Notes under the pieces: model-generated
What the model saw: the letters and a program-made list of their open reading frames with translations, nothing else
Databases searched by the model: none
Told to the model about the DNA's origin: nothing
Shown: piece by piece, positions 11,085 through 22,544 of the stretch
Position numbering within the stretch: the stretch's first letter is position 1
Layout: each line of letters opens with the position of its first letter
Made by a program: the position numbers and the translations under genes
Assembly: GCA_001414345.1 (NCBI GenBank)
Contig: LLCB01000019.1
Location: 186,001 to 250,000, forward strand
Reading direction: 5' to 3'
Origin: Hymenoscyphus infarciens
Lineage: Eukaryota > Ascomycota > Leotiomycetes > Helotiales > Helotiaceae
Length of the DNA: 64,000 bases

Positions 11085-11451
11085 TATAATAATATACTGT
11101 TCTATATAGCTAATATTATATAGTATATACTATATATATTAGCTTTTAGTAGTTGTTGTTTTATATTATCTAATTTAGGAAGATTATATACGTCTATACG
11201 TCTATCTAGACTTTTAGACGTACTTTATAGAGTTTAGGCTTTTATATTAGCTAACGTATATTATTGTTCGGTTTCGTACCTCTTTTTATATCGTCTGAAA
11301 CCTCTTATATATAGCAGCCTACTCCTAGAGTTAGAAAAGGCTAGTTTAGCCTTTTCTTTTATATTAGAGCCGAGTATCTATATATGTTATTCAGTCTCGA
11401 ACGTACTCCTATATACCTCTTCTTCTATAGTATATATTTCGTACTATTACA
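11085..11451 (+). repeat. 3' LTR (367 bp)
   Basis: Same length as the 5' LTR. Differences are mostly C/T or G/A transitions. It is followed by the CTTCT duplication at 11452-11456. Confidence 0.85.
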
Positions 11452-11631
11452 CTTCTCTAAGTAATAACGTTTCTAAAAACAATACTAAAACAAGCGTATT
11501 AATACTCTTAAAGTATATATAATATACTACTAAAAACTAACGCCTCGTATCTTATACTAATAGAAATACTACCTATTTTAGATATAAATACTACTATTTC
11601 TATTTTATTATTTTAGTACTAAAATCACAAC

Positions 11632-11736
11632 TAAATAAATAAATAGTATAAGAGTAGTATTTCTATTAGAAATAAATAAATTAGATAGTATTTCTGTCTT
11701 TAATAATTAAAAAGGTGATATTTATATTAATTACTA
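11632..11736 (-). repeat. Inverted repeat, right arm
   Basis: Reverse-complement partner of 8085-8186. Confidence 0.7.
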
Positions 11737-12164
11737 TTTAATATAATATAATAAATATTATAGACTCTTCTAATATATTACTAGTAAAATCGTCTATATT
11801 ATATACGAACGTTTAGCTAGTATATATTATAATATACTCTTTTACTTATATATTCTTTAAATATATATATAAGAATATATACTACTAAAATTAAATAATA
11901 TAGTCTTTTAATCTCTTAACTTTTAACTTTTATATATATATATATATCTTTTCTCCTTATACTACTATTACTACTATAACTACTAGAGACTTAGTCTAGA
12001 GTTGACGAAATATATATCGAAATATATATACGAGCTAAATAATATAGAATATATTTAAGGTTAAACTTTTAATATAAATAGATATATACGAGTACCTTTT
12101 GACCTTGTACTTATGTACAAATATTATATATCTAAATTGAATTATATACGTGCTAAACAGGCCC

Positions 12165-12682
12165 TAAGCTGTCGATTACTTATACGTATGCTATGAGTTA
12201 CTCGCTAGTAACCTACTAACATTCTACTTACACCACTTACTTACTAAAGACATAATTACATATACTTGTTGATTTAACGATGAATATAAACTTATTTCAG
12301 GAGAGAACTGCTTATAAGCTGAGCACCGAAGACACATGGCGTAGAGTTTAAAGGAGGAGGATAGAATGATGGAATACGTAATCTTAGATAAGAGGCGGTA
12401 TAGCATTGTCGATCGGAGAATAAGACAGAGCTATATGAGCAGATAATAGAAGCAGAGAGCAAGAAGCAGAAGAAGACTGGAAGAGAGATTGAAACAGATG
12501 AGAAGGAGAGAAGCAGATGAAATCCATTTATTCACTTTTTCGCGGCAGAAGACTAATTCTAAGCCAAACTAATCGTATATATTGTCTTGCGTCTCCCGAA
12601 TAAATTCGAAAGGATTCGTCACCTCAAGCTCGAACCCTCGTACACGTACGTTACCGAAAAGCTTGCCCGGTGTTTTGTATGC
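12165..12682. other. Kinase 3' flank, no gene seen
   Basis: A purine-rich stretch at 12410-12520 (AGAGAGCAAGAAGCAGAAGA-like) lies downstream of the kinase stop. No convincing frame. Confidence 0.5.
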
Positions 12683-13999
12683 TCAGAGTTTAAACCAAGG
12701 ATGGCCAAGGGCAGTCTCAACTGAGGCGCGAGATCCAGGGTCGTACTTGAGCAATTGAAGAAGAAGATCTGCCAACATGACTCTCTCTTCAGGCGCGATA
12801 CCTACATCAATCTTTTTCTTCGTGGTAGGGGAGTATGTTTCATTTTCGTCCAGAAGCTCCTGTATGGAAAGAGGCTTATTTTTACCCTTCGGTGTGCCAT
12901 CTTGGTGGTAGCGACGCTCTCGCCCTTCCCAAGCAGACCACCATGGCTCTGGTAGTTTTCCGAGCGTTTGAACCATTTCGATTATAGCCCCGTTATCATC
13001 AGTCAGACCACCGAAAAGTTTCCAGAGGACGCGAATCTCGAATACGGTGCATGCAAATGCCCATATATCACTCCCCACACCAACTGAATTATCGAATATG
13101 AGCTCTGGAGAGCGGTAGGCCGATGGAATACCGAGGGTTTTAGGCGGACTAGATATGTCATACGACTCCCCAAAATCAATAATGCAAGCATCATCGGTAA
13201 AGTGTCTAGAATCGAGTTTCATCAGGTTCCAGGGCTTCACAATATATTTTGGGGCCGATGGACTCAAAGGCTCGCCGGATATCGTGAGAAGTTCTTCCAT
13301 TTGTGGCTCGCCCAGCTCCGCCATTAGTTGCTCCTCACTCAAGGCATCAAAACCGGATAACCTCAAGAGAATGTTTGAAGTGCGGAAATCTCCGTGAGCA
13401 ATTCCGTTCCGGTGGAGAAACTGCAATCCATTCGCGACCTGGAGCGCGATACTTCTCGAGCTTTTGCTTGGGTTTGGAAGTTTATCCCAGATAGCACTAA
13501 CAGTTGGGCCAAAAACGGGAAGGACTAGACAGAGATGAGCGCCATTTGGTCCATCGAACCAAAAATGACGAAGAGGTAAAGCGATTTGGGCTCCACCTGG
13601 TTGATTGAAATCAAGATGGCGATCGGAAAACCGCAACTCGCCACAATCTGGTCCAGATTCGCTAGCCACGATGATCTTCAACGCAACATACCCTTGAGTT
13701 TCATTGTCGCGACATAACCAAACAGTTGCAAGGCCACCATTTCCGAGCTTGCCAATAACTCGATATTGTTTGTTGTTGTCTTCTCCCATGTGATCGCCCA
13801 GTTGTACAGGATGAAAGCCCCCGGGCCGATAATCTTCCCGCTCTTCTGCATAATCATCAAATAAGCCCCGGATGTATATGTCTTCGTCGTATTCAGATTC
13901 CGCCGTTGTGGATGAGGTTTTCTGGGTGTTTTGATGTTCTGGTTCCAGTGGAGGCAACGTAGAATTGATCTCGACGTTCGGACTTGCTACGCTTGTCAT
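12683..13999 (-). CDS. SRPK-like Ser/Thr protein kinase
   Basis: A single exon of 438 residues from the first in-frame ATG at 13999. The frame extends to 14104, but only with a GTG. An acidic tail (residues 20-60) precedes the kinase domain. The Gly loop is GKLGNGGLATV (83-93), the ATP-binding Lys is K108 in VALKII, the catalytic loop is HGDFRTSN (202-209) with D204 and N209 kept, the Mg loop is DFGE (275-278), and SPE (297-299) stands where APE is usual. The catalytic-loop Lys is replaced by Arg206, as in several fungal SRPK-type expansions. The split catalytic half with an insert (213-265) also fits SRPK. Substrates are unknown. SRPKs phosphorylate SR proteins, but the fungal expansion has diverged. 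Confidence 0.85.
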   Translation of the reverse strand: MTSVASPNVEINSTLPPLEPEHQNTQKTSSTTAESEYDEDIYIRGLFDDYAEEREDYRPGGFHPVQLGDHMGEDNNKQYRVIGKLGNGGLATVWLCRDNETQGYVALKIIVASESGPDCGELRFSDRHLDFNQPGGAQIALPLRHFWFDGPNGAHLCLVLPVFGPTVSAIWDKLPNPSKSSRSIALQVANGLQFLHRNGIAHGDFRTSNILLRLSGFDALSEEQLMAELGEPQMEELLTISGEPLSPSAPKYIVKPWNLMKLDSRHFTDDACIIDFGESYDISSPPKTLGIPSAYRSPELIFDNSVGVGSDIWAFACTVFEIRVLWKLFGGLTDDNGAIIEMVQTLGKLPEPWWSAWEGRERRYHQDGTPKGKNKPLSIQELLDENETYSPTTKKKIDVGIAPEERVMLADLLLQLLKYDPGSRASVETALGHPWFKL

Positions 14000-15039
14000 T
14001 GCGGAAGATCTTTGGCGAAAAGGGATTTCGAGGGAAGATCTGAGAAGAGGTTGCTTGTCGCACGCAAATTGTTGTGGAACTAATAATGAGAGGACGATGC
14101 CCACAGTTCTGGATTGTCAGACGAATTGGGGAGTGTATGAATCTGTATCTGTACAACTTTGCGAGGGAGGTGAACATACCAGAAAGGAGTTTCCAAAGCT
14201 ACCTAGGTACGCAGAATGGAGGGTTGCCGCTGTAAGCGCCGTCGATATAAATGTCTACTCCGTACTGCTTGAGAATAATGGTGGTTACCCGTTTTGATCT
14301 ACAACGCCATAGTTATGGTATTTGGTATTGTAAAAGTAAATGCAATACTGGGGGGGGGGGGCGATCGATATTTTTGTTGACGTGCCAGGCCTCAGCTGTG
14401 AGGAGAATGGAGTTGTAGAGACACTTGGACAACGACGACCCCAGAACATTATCCCGAAATCTGATCTTTGGATTGAGATTCCTCGATGCCTACCTATGGC
14501 AAAAGCATGACGCTTGAATCTATAGTTAGTTGGGATGGAGGCATCGAAATCTTCCGACCTATTTCCTTTAAGCAAGGGCTCGCCATAATGGTGAGTCTCG
14601 TTACAACGAAGTTTTTGGTTGGTTTTCTAATCATTGATAGTCAAGGGTCGTTTTTGGGGAAAATGGAATCATGAAAGGTTCTTGGGGAGTCTAAAACGAT
14701 TTAATAAACGTTAGTAGCAAAATAATGACAGGCGGGTTATTAATTACTTTAAATTACTCGGGAGTAAGAGTAACGTCTTGTGACTCATAAGTAAGATTGC
14801 CTGTTACTCTGCTCTTCACTACACATTTAATATACGAATGTCATCACAAAAAAGGTTGTTACTAAAAAATAATAACATAGACTTGTAAACTAAGATATAC
14901 CCGGTTCTTATCCGTTTCCGAGCCGACAGGAAGCCGAAACTTCGGGAGTCATAATCATCACGTGGCCACCCCTCCATCGCTGGAGACGGAGACTCTGACT
15001 CAACCCTCCAACTTTCCTTCAATCTGCAACACCACAATC
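14000..15039. promoter_or_regulatory. Divergent intergenic region, kinase / tyrosyl-tRNA synthetase
   Basis: About 1 kb between two outward-facing start codons. It includes a run of 12 G at 14350-14361, a possible sequencing or replication hot spot, and an AT-rich stretch at 14690-14890. Small frames here have no coding support. Confidence 0.4.
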
Positions 15040-16284
15040 ATGTCGCAACTCTCCCCCGAGGACACGATCGCCCTCATCAAGGCCAACCTCGCGGAGGTAT
15101 TAAACCCGGAGATCATCGACGATGTTATCCTCACCCAAAAAAGACCCCTCAAGATCTACTGGGGAACAGCACCCACTGGAAAGCCGCATTGCGGTTACTT
15201 CGTACCCATGATCAAGATCGCGGAACTCCTAGCAGCGGGCTGTGAGGTGAAAATCCTTCTCGCAGATGTCCACGGCTGGTTGGAAACCATGGGGGACGTC
15301 TCTTTCGACATCATAAAAGCAAAAGCGAAATACTACGAGAAGGTCATCAAGAGCATGCTCACAGCAATTGGAGTGGATATCGGACGATTGGTCTTTGTGC
15401 TGGGCAGCAGTTACCAGGCTTCTGAGGCTTATCGATGGGATCAATGGCGGTTCGAGCGGATTGTGAAGGTTCCTGCTGCGATCAAGGCGGGGTCAGAGGT
15501 GGTGAAGAATGCTGCGGAGCCGTTCTTGGGAGGTCTGCTTTACCCTCTCATGCAATCGCTGGATGAGCAATACCTGGATGTGGATGTTCAATTTGGTGGG
15601 TTGGATCAACGCAAGATCTTTACTTTCGCATTGGAGAACTTGCCAAAGTTGGGTTACAAGGCGAGAGCGCATTTGATGAATGCCATGGTTCCAGGTTTGG
15701 GAGAGGCTGTCAAGATGAGTGCCAGTGATGCGGAGTCGAAGATTGATTTGTTGGATTCACCCGAGGCCGTGGAGAAGAAATTGAAGAAAGCAAAGTGTGC
15801 GCCAAAGGAGGCTGCTGGTAATGGTGTTCTCGCGTTCGTCGAACATGTTCTTATGAGAGCGCTTGCTTTGAAGAAGGATGGATCGAAGTTCACAATTCAA
15901 CGGAAAGACCAGGAGCCACTCGTCTACGAATCAGCAGAGAAGCTCAAGGAAGATTATACTGCTGACATTGTATGTTCCCCTGTTCCCCAAAGCTTTCGGA
16001 TTTTGTCCAATTATTTATAGGTCACGCCACAACTCCTCAAAGCCGCTCTCACAACCCACCTCAATGCCCTCCTCGCCCCAATACGTGCCGATTACGATGC
16101 CTCTTCAGAATGGAAAGATGCCGAATCCATTGGCTACCCCACAGCTGTGAAGGTCAAGAAAGTCAAAAAGGATAAGGGAGACCCAGAAAAGAGAGCTGCT
16201 GCTGCTGCGGCCGCTGCTGCAAAGAAGGCCGGTGGTGTGGAGGAATCTCTGGAGAAGTTGGAAGTAAGCGATACGAAAAGCTGA
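15040..16284 (+). CDS. TYS1: Cytosolic tyrosyl-tRNA synthetase
   Basis: Two exons, 15040-15969 and 16021-16284, separated by a 51-nt intron (GTATGT..TTATAG), give 397 residues, close to yeast Tys1 (394). I chose MSQLSPEDT at 15040. An upstream in-frame ATG at 14962 would add 26 residues untypical of the family. Class I signatures are PTGKPHCGYF (HIGH-like, H50-G52) and KMSAS at 225-229. The enzyme charges tRNA-Tyr in the cytosol. The C-terminus carries a Lys-rich stretch and a run of nine alanines (RAAAAAAAAAKKAGG), probably a flexible basic tail that contacts tRNA. Confidence 0.96.
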
Positions 16285-18437
16285 TTGGGTGGTTGCGACG
16301 AATAAATGAATGAATTTAAAAGTTTTAGAATTAGGGGAGAAAAAAGTAAAAACAGGAACTTAAATACCCCAATATAGAGTCATGTTTCGCTCTCAGGAGT
16401 TGGTTTTAGTGATCATTCTCTGCTGAGGTTTGGTTTTCCTCGCCATAGTTAACTATTTCCTTAGTGAGGAATCCTCACTAAGGATTCGCATTACCTACTT
16501 TTAGAAATTTCTTGCAGGGTGTTTAATATTTACTTGCTTCGAGCTTCCTGAAGCTTTGTAAGAGGGTACATATATTAGTTGTGTTTCAGTTATTTCGGTG
16601 GTCGGTTTCTTTCTAGGTAAACACTTGACATTTGCACTGTTTTTTATTTTGGTTTTCGTGGAAGTAGATGTCTACTCTAGAATAATAAGGTTTAAGATTT
16701 TATAACTGGAGTTTCCCAGGTCTTCCGACGTATATTGATCAGAACCTCTCGGGCCGTCTTTTTCTGCTCAAGTCTTACTCCTGCATAGAGAAGGTATATG
16801 AGATAATTACTCGAGGGACGTGTAACCACTCGCTTGTTTGGTAAGATAGTTGTTTTAACTTCGACCTGTCTAAATGTAGAAGAGTGTTTCTACCCCGGAA
16901 ACACTAAAACAAAAGCTGATTTTGATATTTAATTTGTACCCCTACACCAGAGGTTATAGGAACTCGTGAATGTAGTCTAAGACACCTTCCCCATCTACAA
17001 TTCGCCTCATTCTTCTAGAACAATGAAGACAATATAACTCTAATTCTTTGGGTACGATTATTTGAGTCAATGCTTTTGATTAGTCAAGGCAGGTAGGTAC
17101 GTAGTAGAGCTCGGCTACGGCAGGTTTCGCTTAAGCCTTTCTACTAAGTATATAGCTATAAATTTATAAGACAGTTTTTATAAACTTATATAATACACTT
17201 GTAAAAACTATAGATTATAATGCTATTTCCTTTTGAAAAATTAGAAGATATTATAGTTAATATTAGTTATAATTAAATTAGACTTGCCTCGGCTTCGTAA
17301 TAAGTTCAATTTTAGTATACATAGCTTTATTAACCGCAGTGTTATATTAGCGAACGCACTAATTCCCAAGGCTAGCGTTGATGGTTGTGCATAAGTTATG
17401 CTGATTCTTGAACTAAATAATCGTACCCAATTATTCTAGTCTCATAGGATAATCGAATTAATTTTCCTAGTTTTAGTCGAACAATTGAGAGAGTTGTGTG
17501 AAGGTACTCTACTCTTGACCAGTTAATAAATTCCTACACCCCCTTGCTGGGTTACCACAATCCTGCTCGGGTGGCCTAGGCAGAAAACATGACTTTTCTA
17601 TTCCTATCTCCTCATTATCTCCTCATTACATTCTCCCTTTTCGTCAAAAACATGTGATGTGTAGTTTACCCATTCAAGGTTAAATTAAGCGCCAACCTTA
17701 ATGTACCTTAATTCTTGGCTAGCTGAATTAGGGGCTAGCGCCTGTCCGCTTGCTTCGTTCCGCCCTAAGCGAGCGTTTTATCCATTCCTTCAATCTAAAA
17801 ACGAGACTAGCACCGCCCTCTGCAATCCTGATGAGATCCTTCAATTACAGAAAGCAAGTCTGCGAAGTACCACCTTATCCTGAAGGGAAACACGAGTTTA
17901 CGCCAAGGGAGACTGGAAATAGGTTTTCGAATGAGGTGTGGTTGGATCTTCAATTTGCCGTCATTTGGCCAATGTGTGCCAAGAAGGCGTGAGATCTTCT
18001 GCGGGTCGAAATCAACATTCTGGAAACTCTTACTGGATGTCTCCCCGCAACTCTTTTCTCGCTTGGTTCCTCTTCGCCCCCGGATTTCATTACTCGTGGT
18101 GGTGAAAATGTCAAAGAAATTTTATGCGAGTCGACCAACACCATGGGCGCAACGTAATGAAGATCTTGGCACTATCACCCACACCCTTCTCATTCGTCTG
18201 AACAAACGATGGATGGTGGCTGTTCCAAAGTCAGCCAAATACGGCGGCTTTCGAGATGCCTGGGAGACGAGATGAACCATCTCATTGGGGAATAATATAA
18301 GTAACATCGGACTTCTCTTTGTCGACGTCTTTGCTCTTCAGGCTTCATACCTAACACTTTATTTTCTGTCGGGCTTACCCCACACATTCATTTTTCCCCC
18401 TCATTGTGATTTCCTACAGTCCTTCATTTTTGCCATC
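16285..18437. other. 2.1-kb intergenic region
   Basis: No supported gene. It holds a 12-1-12 perfect inverted repeat at 16459-16483 (CCTTAGTGAGGA, A, TCCTCACTAAGG), an AT-rich patch at 17140-17290 that may be old transposon DNA, and the promoter of the secreted-protein gene. Frames at 17700-18275 have neither intron logic nor recognisable motifs. Confidence 0.45.
16459..16483. repeat. Perfect 12-bp inverted repeat with 1-nt spacer
   Basis: CCTTAGTGAGGA-A-TCCTCACTAAGG. It lies 175 bp after the tyrosyl-tRNA synthetase stop. It could be a transcript hairpin, a palindromic binding site or an element end; nothing nearby decides. Confidence 0.6.
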
Positions 18438-21400
18438 ATGGTGTCTAAATTATTTATGCGATCGTTGTGTTTCCTTTTATTGTCTACGAATGTTATTTCG
18501 GCACCTTCTCAACGTTACAGTTTGAATGAGCGAGACGACAATACTGCAGGAATTGGAGTTGAGTTAGAATGGCGAGGCTGTGAGATGGTCAACCTCAACC
18601 CGGCGTTGAAACCACCAATTGTCACTGATGCGCAGATTACCCAGATCAAGGGAACTGGTGTTGTTATCAAAGACAAGTCCAATGCCTTGAATGGAGTGAG
18701 GGAGTGGAAGATGACAGCGGAGCAGTACGCCCAAAAGGCCTCCCCGATTACTTGTGGAATCATACTGACCAAGTTTTTAGTTTCGGTCAAGAAGACACTG
18801 ATGGCCTTTACAAAATTGTTCCGGAGTTCATCGTCGATGGGACTATCGTCAAAGTCGGAGACAATAAACTTGAGCAGATCGGAACAAACATCATGAACTT
18901 CCTTGTATGTCACACGAGTCACTCACAATCCAATTCGTGCCTCATTCATTTCGCTAATATCTTCTTGCTAAACAGGGTGTATGGCGTCCTCAAAAAACTC
19001 ATGATTCTGCAGTCCTTGTCCCTGGCTTCGAACAATTTGGCACCTGGAACGTAGAAAGACCAGCTCAAGAATATTCCGACATCAAAGCACCTGGTCTCGT
19101 CACATTCGGAACACAGTACACTGCCGCTATGCCACTTGCTGGAATCCACGCTTGTTTTATGCATGCCAAAGGGGAAGTCCCATCTCCAGATCCAATGAGT
19201 GGAACCAAAAATCCTCTCATACCTGATATGGAACTCAACACAAGAAACATGCATCTTGTGGAGGCGAAACATATAGATCGTAAGGATAAGAAGGGGACTG
19301 TCGACCTGTCTCCTGAGTCCCTGGGCTTCCTCTCTATTGTCGTGTCATATGCCAAAGCTGCTGCTAGTGGTAAAGTTGATCCCGATAAAGGGTATGTTAT
19401 TTCTCTCTCTTTCTCCATACTGTCCCTGCAGGTTTTCTAGAGGGGATTTTTGCCCCTCGATTCCTCCCAGCCAACCTTTTTAGAAATTACATGCTAACAC
19501 TTCCATAGAATAAAGCATACCATCCCCATCATGCCTCGAACAAACTTTGCAAAATTGTACAAGGACTATGTAGAGGACAACCTCAAGCAAGTCTTCGACA
19601 CGGATGCCTGTGATTACTCCCTCTACAATGTCGTCAAGAAACTTTCCGAGTACAAGGGTGATGGAAGCGATGTCAAGAACTTTGACAGCTCAAAGCTCGA
19701 CACCGAACCAATCAGATGGAACAGCGGCCTCCTGCCTAAAGCAAGTCTCAAGATTGAAGAGTGGATGGAGGGCCTACAAATTTGGGATATCGACAAGATT
19801 TCCGAGTTGGACAAAACTATCGATGGGCAAATCGGTGGTTACGGCCCCAAGACTGAGAAATTATACTCATCATCTGTCTCTGCACCTCTCTTCGAGTTCC
19901 GGGATCTCACCACGAATGGCATAATCCTTCCACGGCAATTGAAGACTGCTGAAGAGGCTGTCATAGCTTTTCACAAAACTTTCAACAGTGCCCCGAAGAG
20001 ACTTCGTTACAGACAAGCCAAATCTAGTTCGAAAGCTGCTGGTGCATGTACCAGAAAATCAAGCTCGAAATCCTCGCAATCTTCAACCAAGACTGGGAAA
20101 TCGAAGAGCGACGACATCACCTCAAAGACAAGCACTGTTAAGGAGACTGGTACTTCAAAAAGCGCCGTTGTAACTTCAAAGACTGTCAAGGAGACTGGTA
20201 CCAGCAAGACGGAAACTTCAAAGCGTGTCGAAAAGACGTCCAAATCTGGCACTTCCAAGACAGGCTCGGCCAGTAAGACTAGCAAGAGCGGTACCTCGAA
20301 AGCTAGCGAGACTTCTAAATCAGGTACTTCTTCCAAAACTTCAGCTGCAACCTCCAAAGCCTCCGACAGCGCCTCAAAAACAACAAAAGACTCAAAAAAA
20401 GTCTCAAAAACCGGTACTACCTTGCCAAGCGCGACCCGAAACTGCCCAGAAGGAAAGAAACTGAGCAAAGATGGGAAAGACTGCGTTACAAAACCCGATG
20501 CCGATACTAAGGGTAAATGTGCCGACGGAAAAATCCTCGACCCCACGGAAGGTGGACAGAATAAGGATACCGAGAAACCAGTCTGTATTGACGAACCAGG
20601 TTGCAAGGATGATGAAGTACCTTCACAGCCACTTTATAAACCTATCCCTGGTGCTGGTTCCGCGAATTGTGTCAAGAAACCACATGATGACAAGCCTTGT
20701 GGGAAGGGACAGTATAAACTCTATAAAGCAGATGGCGATGGAACGGCAACTGGGGAGTGTATCGATACTCGCAAGACCGCCGACGAGAAAAGGAAAGCGG
20801 CCGATGCAAAGAAAGCCAAAGAAGACAAGAAAGCTAAAGAGGAAGAGGATAAGAAGAAAGCAGAGCAAGAAAAGAAAGACAAGGAGCTCAAGGAGAAGAA
20901 GAAGTCACGTGGTCGCTTCTGCATGGCCCTCGTTGCTAGCAGCGAACTCTTTCCTCCGGAGGATATCCCTGGTGAGGACGATATTAAAGATGCTGCTGAA
21001 GATGCATGGCCAAAGGACTTGGAGTACAAGGAGAGTAAGTTATATTTCACAGCCCCTCCCCCTCAACTTATAATACAAGAAACCTAACATATTCGCAGTG
21101 GAAATGACAAACTCAAACATCGAAAAAGGCAAAAACACCGTCTCAGTCGGCGCCATCGAGACGGAGACAGCTGGTCCCAATTTTGGGGCAATTTTCAAAG
21201 CAATCTTCTCTGGGGGAGGGAAAAGTGCAGCAAAAGCCGCAGCTGAAACTTCAGTAGAAGCCGCATCCAAACTCGCGGCAGCAACAGCCAAGTACGCCGT
21301 CAAACCCGGCAGAAACAGTGCCAAAGCCGGCGAATCTCTTAAAAAGATTAAAGACAACCCTTCCTTCGCAGATTGTCTCGCCGCAGTCCCAACCTGGGTT

Positions 21401-21787
21401 GAAAACAACAAACTCCACATCGGAAGCGAAGTCCCACCAGGAGGTTTCAAAGCCCAAGCTGAAGGGCCATATCTCCATATGTGGGATAGTGAAGATGGCG
21501 GTGGTTCAAATTCAGAATCATACATGAATCGACAGAACTGGAATGACGACTTCTTTCACGCGGATCGCTTGGAGGATGATAATTGTGTGGATTTGGACTT
21601 TTATAATGACAAGGTTACGGCATTTGATGCGCATAAGACTTGCTGTACTTTCTACAGGGATAAAGGGTGTAAGGATCCTATGTTCGCGGCTTTTGATCGA
21701 GAGGATGGTGAGTTGACTGGGAACCAGAATGATGTTATTTCGAGCATTATGTGTACTGAGTCTGGCTGTGGTGGTCACCCTAAGTAA
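18438..21787 (+). pseudogene. Large secreted Ser/Lys/Thr-rich, Cys-rich protein with frameshift in exon 1
   Basis: Four exons: 18438-18904, 18976-19391, 19509-21034 and 21099-21787. Every splice junction joins in phase except within exon 1. There the frame changes near 18744-18750 (from MTAEQYAQKASP into DYLWNHTDQVFSFGQ), so one base seems missing in GGCCTCCCCGATT. With that base the product would be about 1,032 residues. The N-terminus is a signal peptide (FLLLSTNVISA). A globular part contains MPRTNFAKLY, then comes a long Ser/Lys/Thr linker (about 20,020-20,420), a Cys-rich segment (CPEGKKLSKDGKDC and similar), a Lys/Glu coiled-coil stretch, and a C-terminal Cys-rich domain (DAHKTCCTFYRDKGC). 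I recall similar uncharacterised fungal proteins but no function. It may be intact if the shift is an assembly error. Confidence 0.6.
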
Positions 21788-22088
21788 GACTTGGTTGGCT
21801 GAGTTGTATCATGTATGTGTAGGAGCGAGATTTTTGTGATTGTAATTTGTTTTTGAATTGATGTTTAGCTATGGTCAATCCTACAAGAATCAATACTTCC
21901 TTCCCCACTTCAAGCAATTGGTAAGAAACGAAGCAAATTATCGACTGACTCAAAACAGTGATTGAAGGTAAGAATTGCAGAATAGATGTCTCGGCAGCTG
22001 AAATAATTCAGCAGGAAAAAGAATCAACAAATAATTGAAGGGCCAGTGAGAGGCCAAAAAAGTGTTTGATCGGAAGCAAAACCACTTA

Positions 22089-22541
22089 GGGCCTGTTTGG
22101 CTCGCATATATAAGTCCTTTTATCCTATATACACCACCAAAAATAAGGAGGTAATATTTAATATAGGCATATACATTATAATATGCACGAACGTTTAGCT
22201 AGTATATATTATAGTATATACTTTTACTTACACATTCTTTAAAAATAAAAATATATATATAAGGATGTATACTACTAAAATTAAATAATATACTCTTTTA
22301 ATCTCCTAACCTTTAACTCTTATATATATATATATATATCTTTTCTTCTTATACTACTATTACTACTATAACTACTAGAGTTAACGAAATATACCCCGAA
22401 ATATATATAAGCTAAACGATATAGAATATATTTAAAAGTAAACCTATAATATAATTAGATATATATAAGCAACTTTTAACCCTATAATCGTGTACAAATC
22501 TTATATATCTAAATTAAATTATATGCGTGCTAAACAGGCCC
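22089..22541. mobile_element. Harbinger-like MITE, 453 bp
   Basis: Terminal inverted repeats begin GGGCCTGTTTGGCTCGC on the left and GGGCCTGTTTAGCACGC (reverse complement of the right end). Exact 3-bp TTA duplications sit at 22086-22088 and 22542-22544. A TWA duplication with this TIR style fits PIF/Harbinger MITEs. It has no coding capacity. Its right arm matches the right end of the element at 7536-12164. Confidence 0.88.
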
Positions 22542-22544
22542 TTA

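Larger units (their letters stand above)
8329..11451 (+). mobile_element. Gag-only, RIP-degraded Ty3/gypsy-like LTR retrotransposon
   Basis: Two 367-bp direct repeats (8329-8695 and 11085-11451) flank 2,389 bp, with a perfect 5-bp duplication CTTCT outside. A purine tract (AAGAGAGAGGGA, 11073-11084) abuts the 3' LTR, fixing orientation as plus. One frame, anchored at 9542 (ELLDDG), 9686 (NYLEPRYKLDL) and 9839 (DAKETFTNFKSCFL), reads like a fungal Ty3/gypsy Gag. It is interrupted only by TAA/TAG codons, as expected if CAA, CAG and TGG were mutated. The remaining ~900 bp before the 3' LTR are too short for a full pol and show no RT or integrase. The element was therefore probably non-autonomous, or lost pol before RIP. 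Confidence 0.85.
7536..12164. mobile_element. Harbinger-like TIR element (large copy) hosting nested elements
   Basis: The left end reads GGGCCCGTTTGGCTCGCATA. The right end, reverse-complemented, reads GGGCCTGTTTAGCACG. The outer ~380 bp on the right (from about 11785) closely match the right arm of the 453-bp MITE at 22089, and the first ~60 bp on the left match its left end. The flanks are AAA and TAA, so a 3-bp TWA duplication is plausible but imperfect here. The interior is very AT-rich with no usable frame. It contains a ~100-bp inverted repeat pair and an LTR retrotransposon. After subtracting the retrotransposon about 1.5 kb remain, so this is either a longer relative of the MITE or a MITE with more than one insertion. 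Confidence 0.6.

Noticed and set aside
17931..18275. 114-codon plus-strand frame upstream of the secreted-protein gene
   Set aside because: No homology pattern, no splice logic, and overlaps frames on both strands.
18690..18720. A 30-nt intron (GTGAGG..GCAG) to explain the exon-1 frame change
   Set aside because: Far shorter than any fungal intron here and it does not restore the frame.
20007..20606. 199-codon antisense frame opposite the Ser/Lys/Thr linker
   Set aside because: It mirrors the AAG/TCN codon bias of the sense linker and has no start or splice support.
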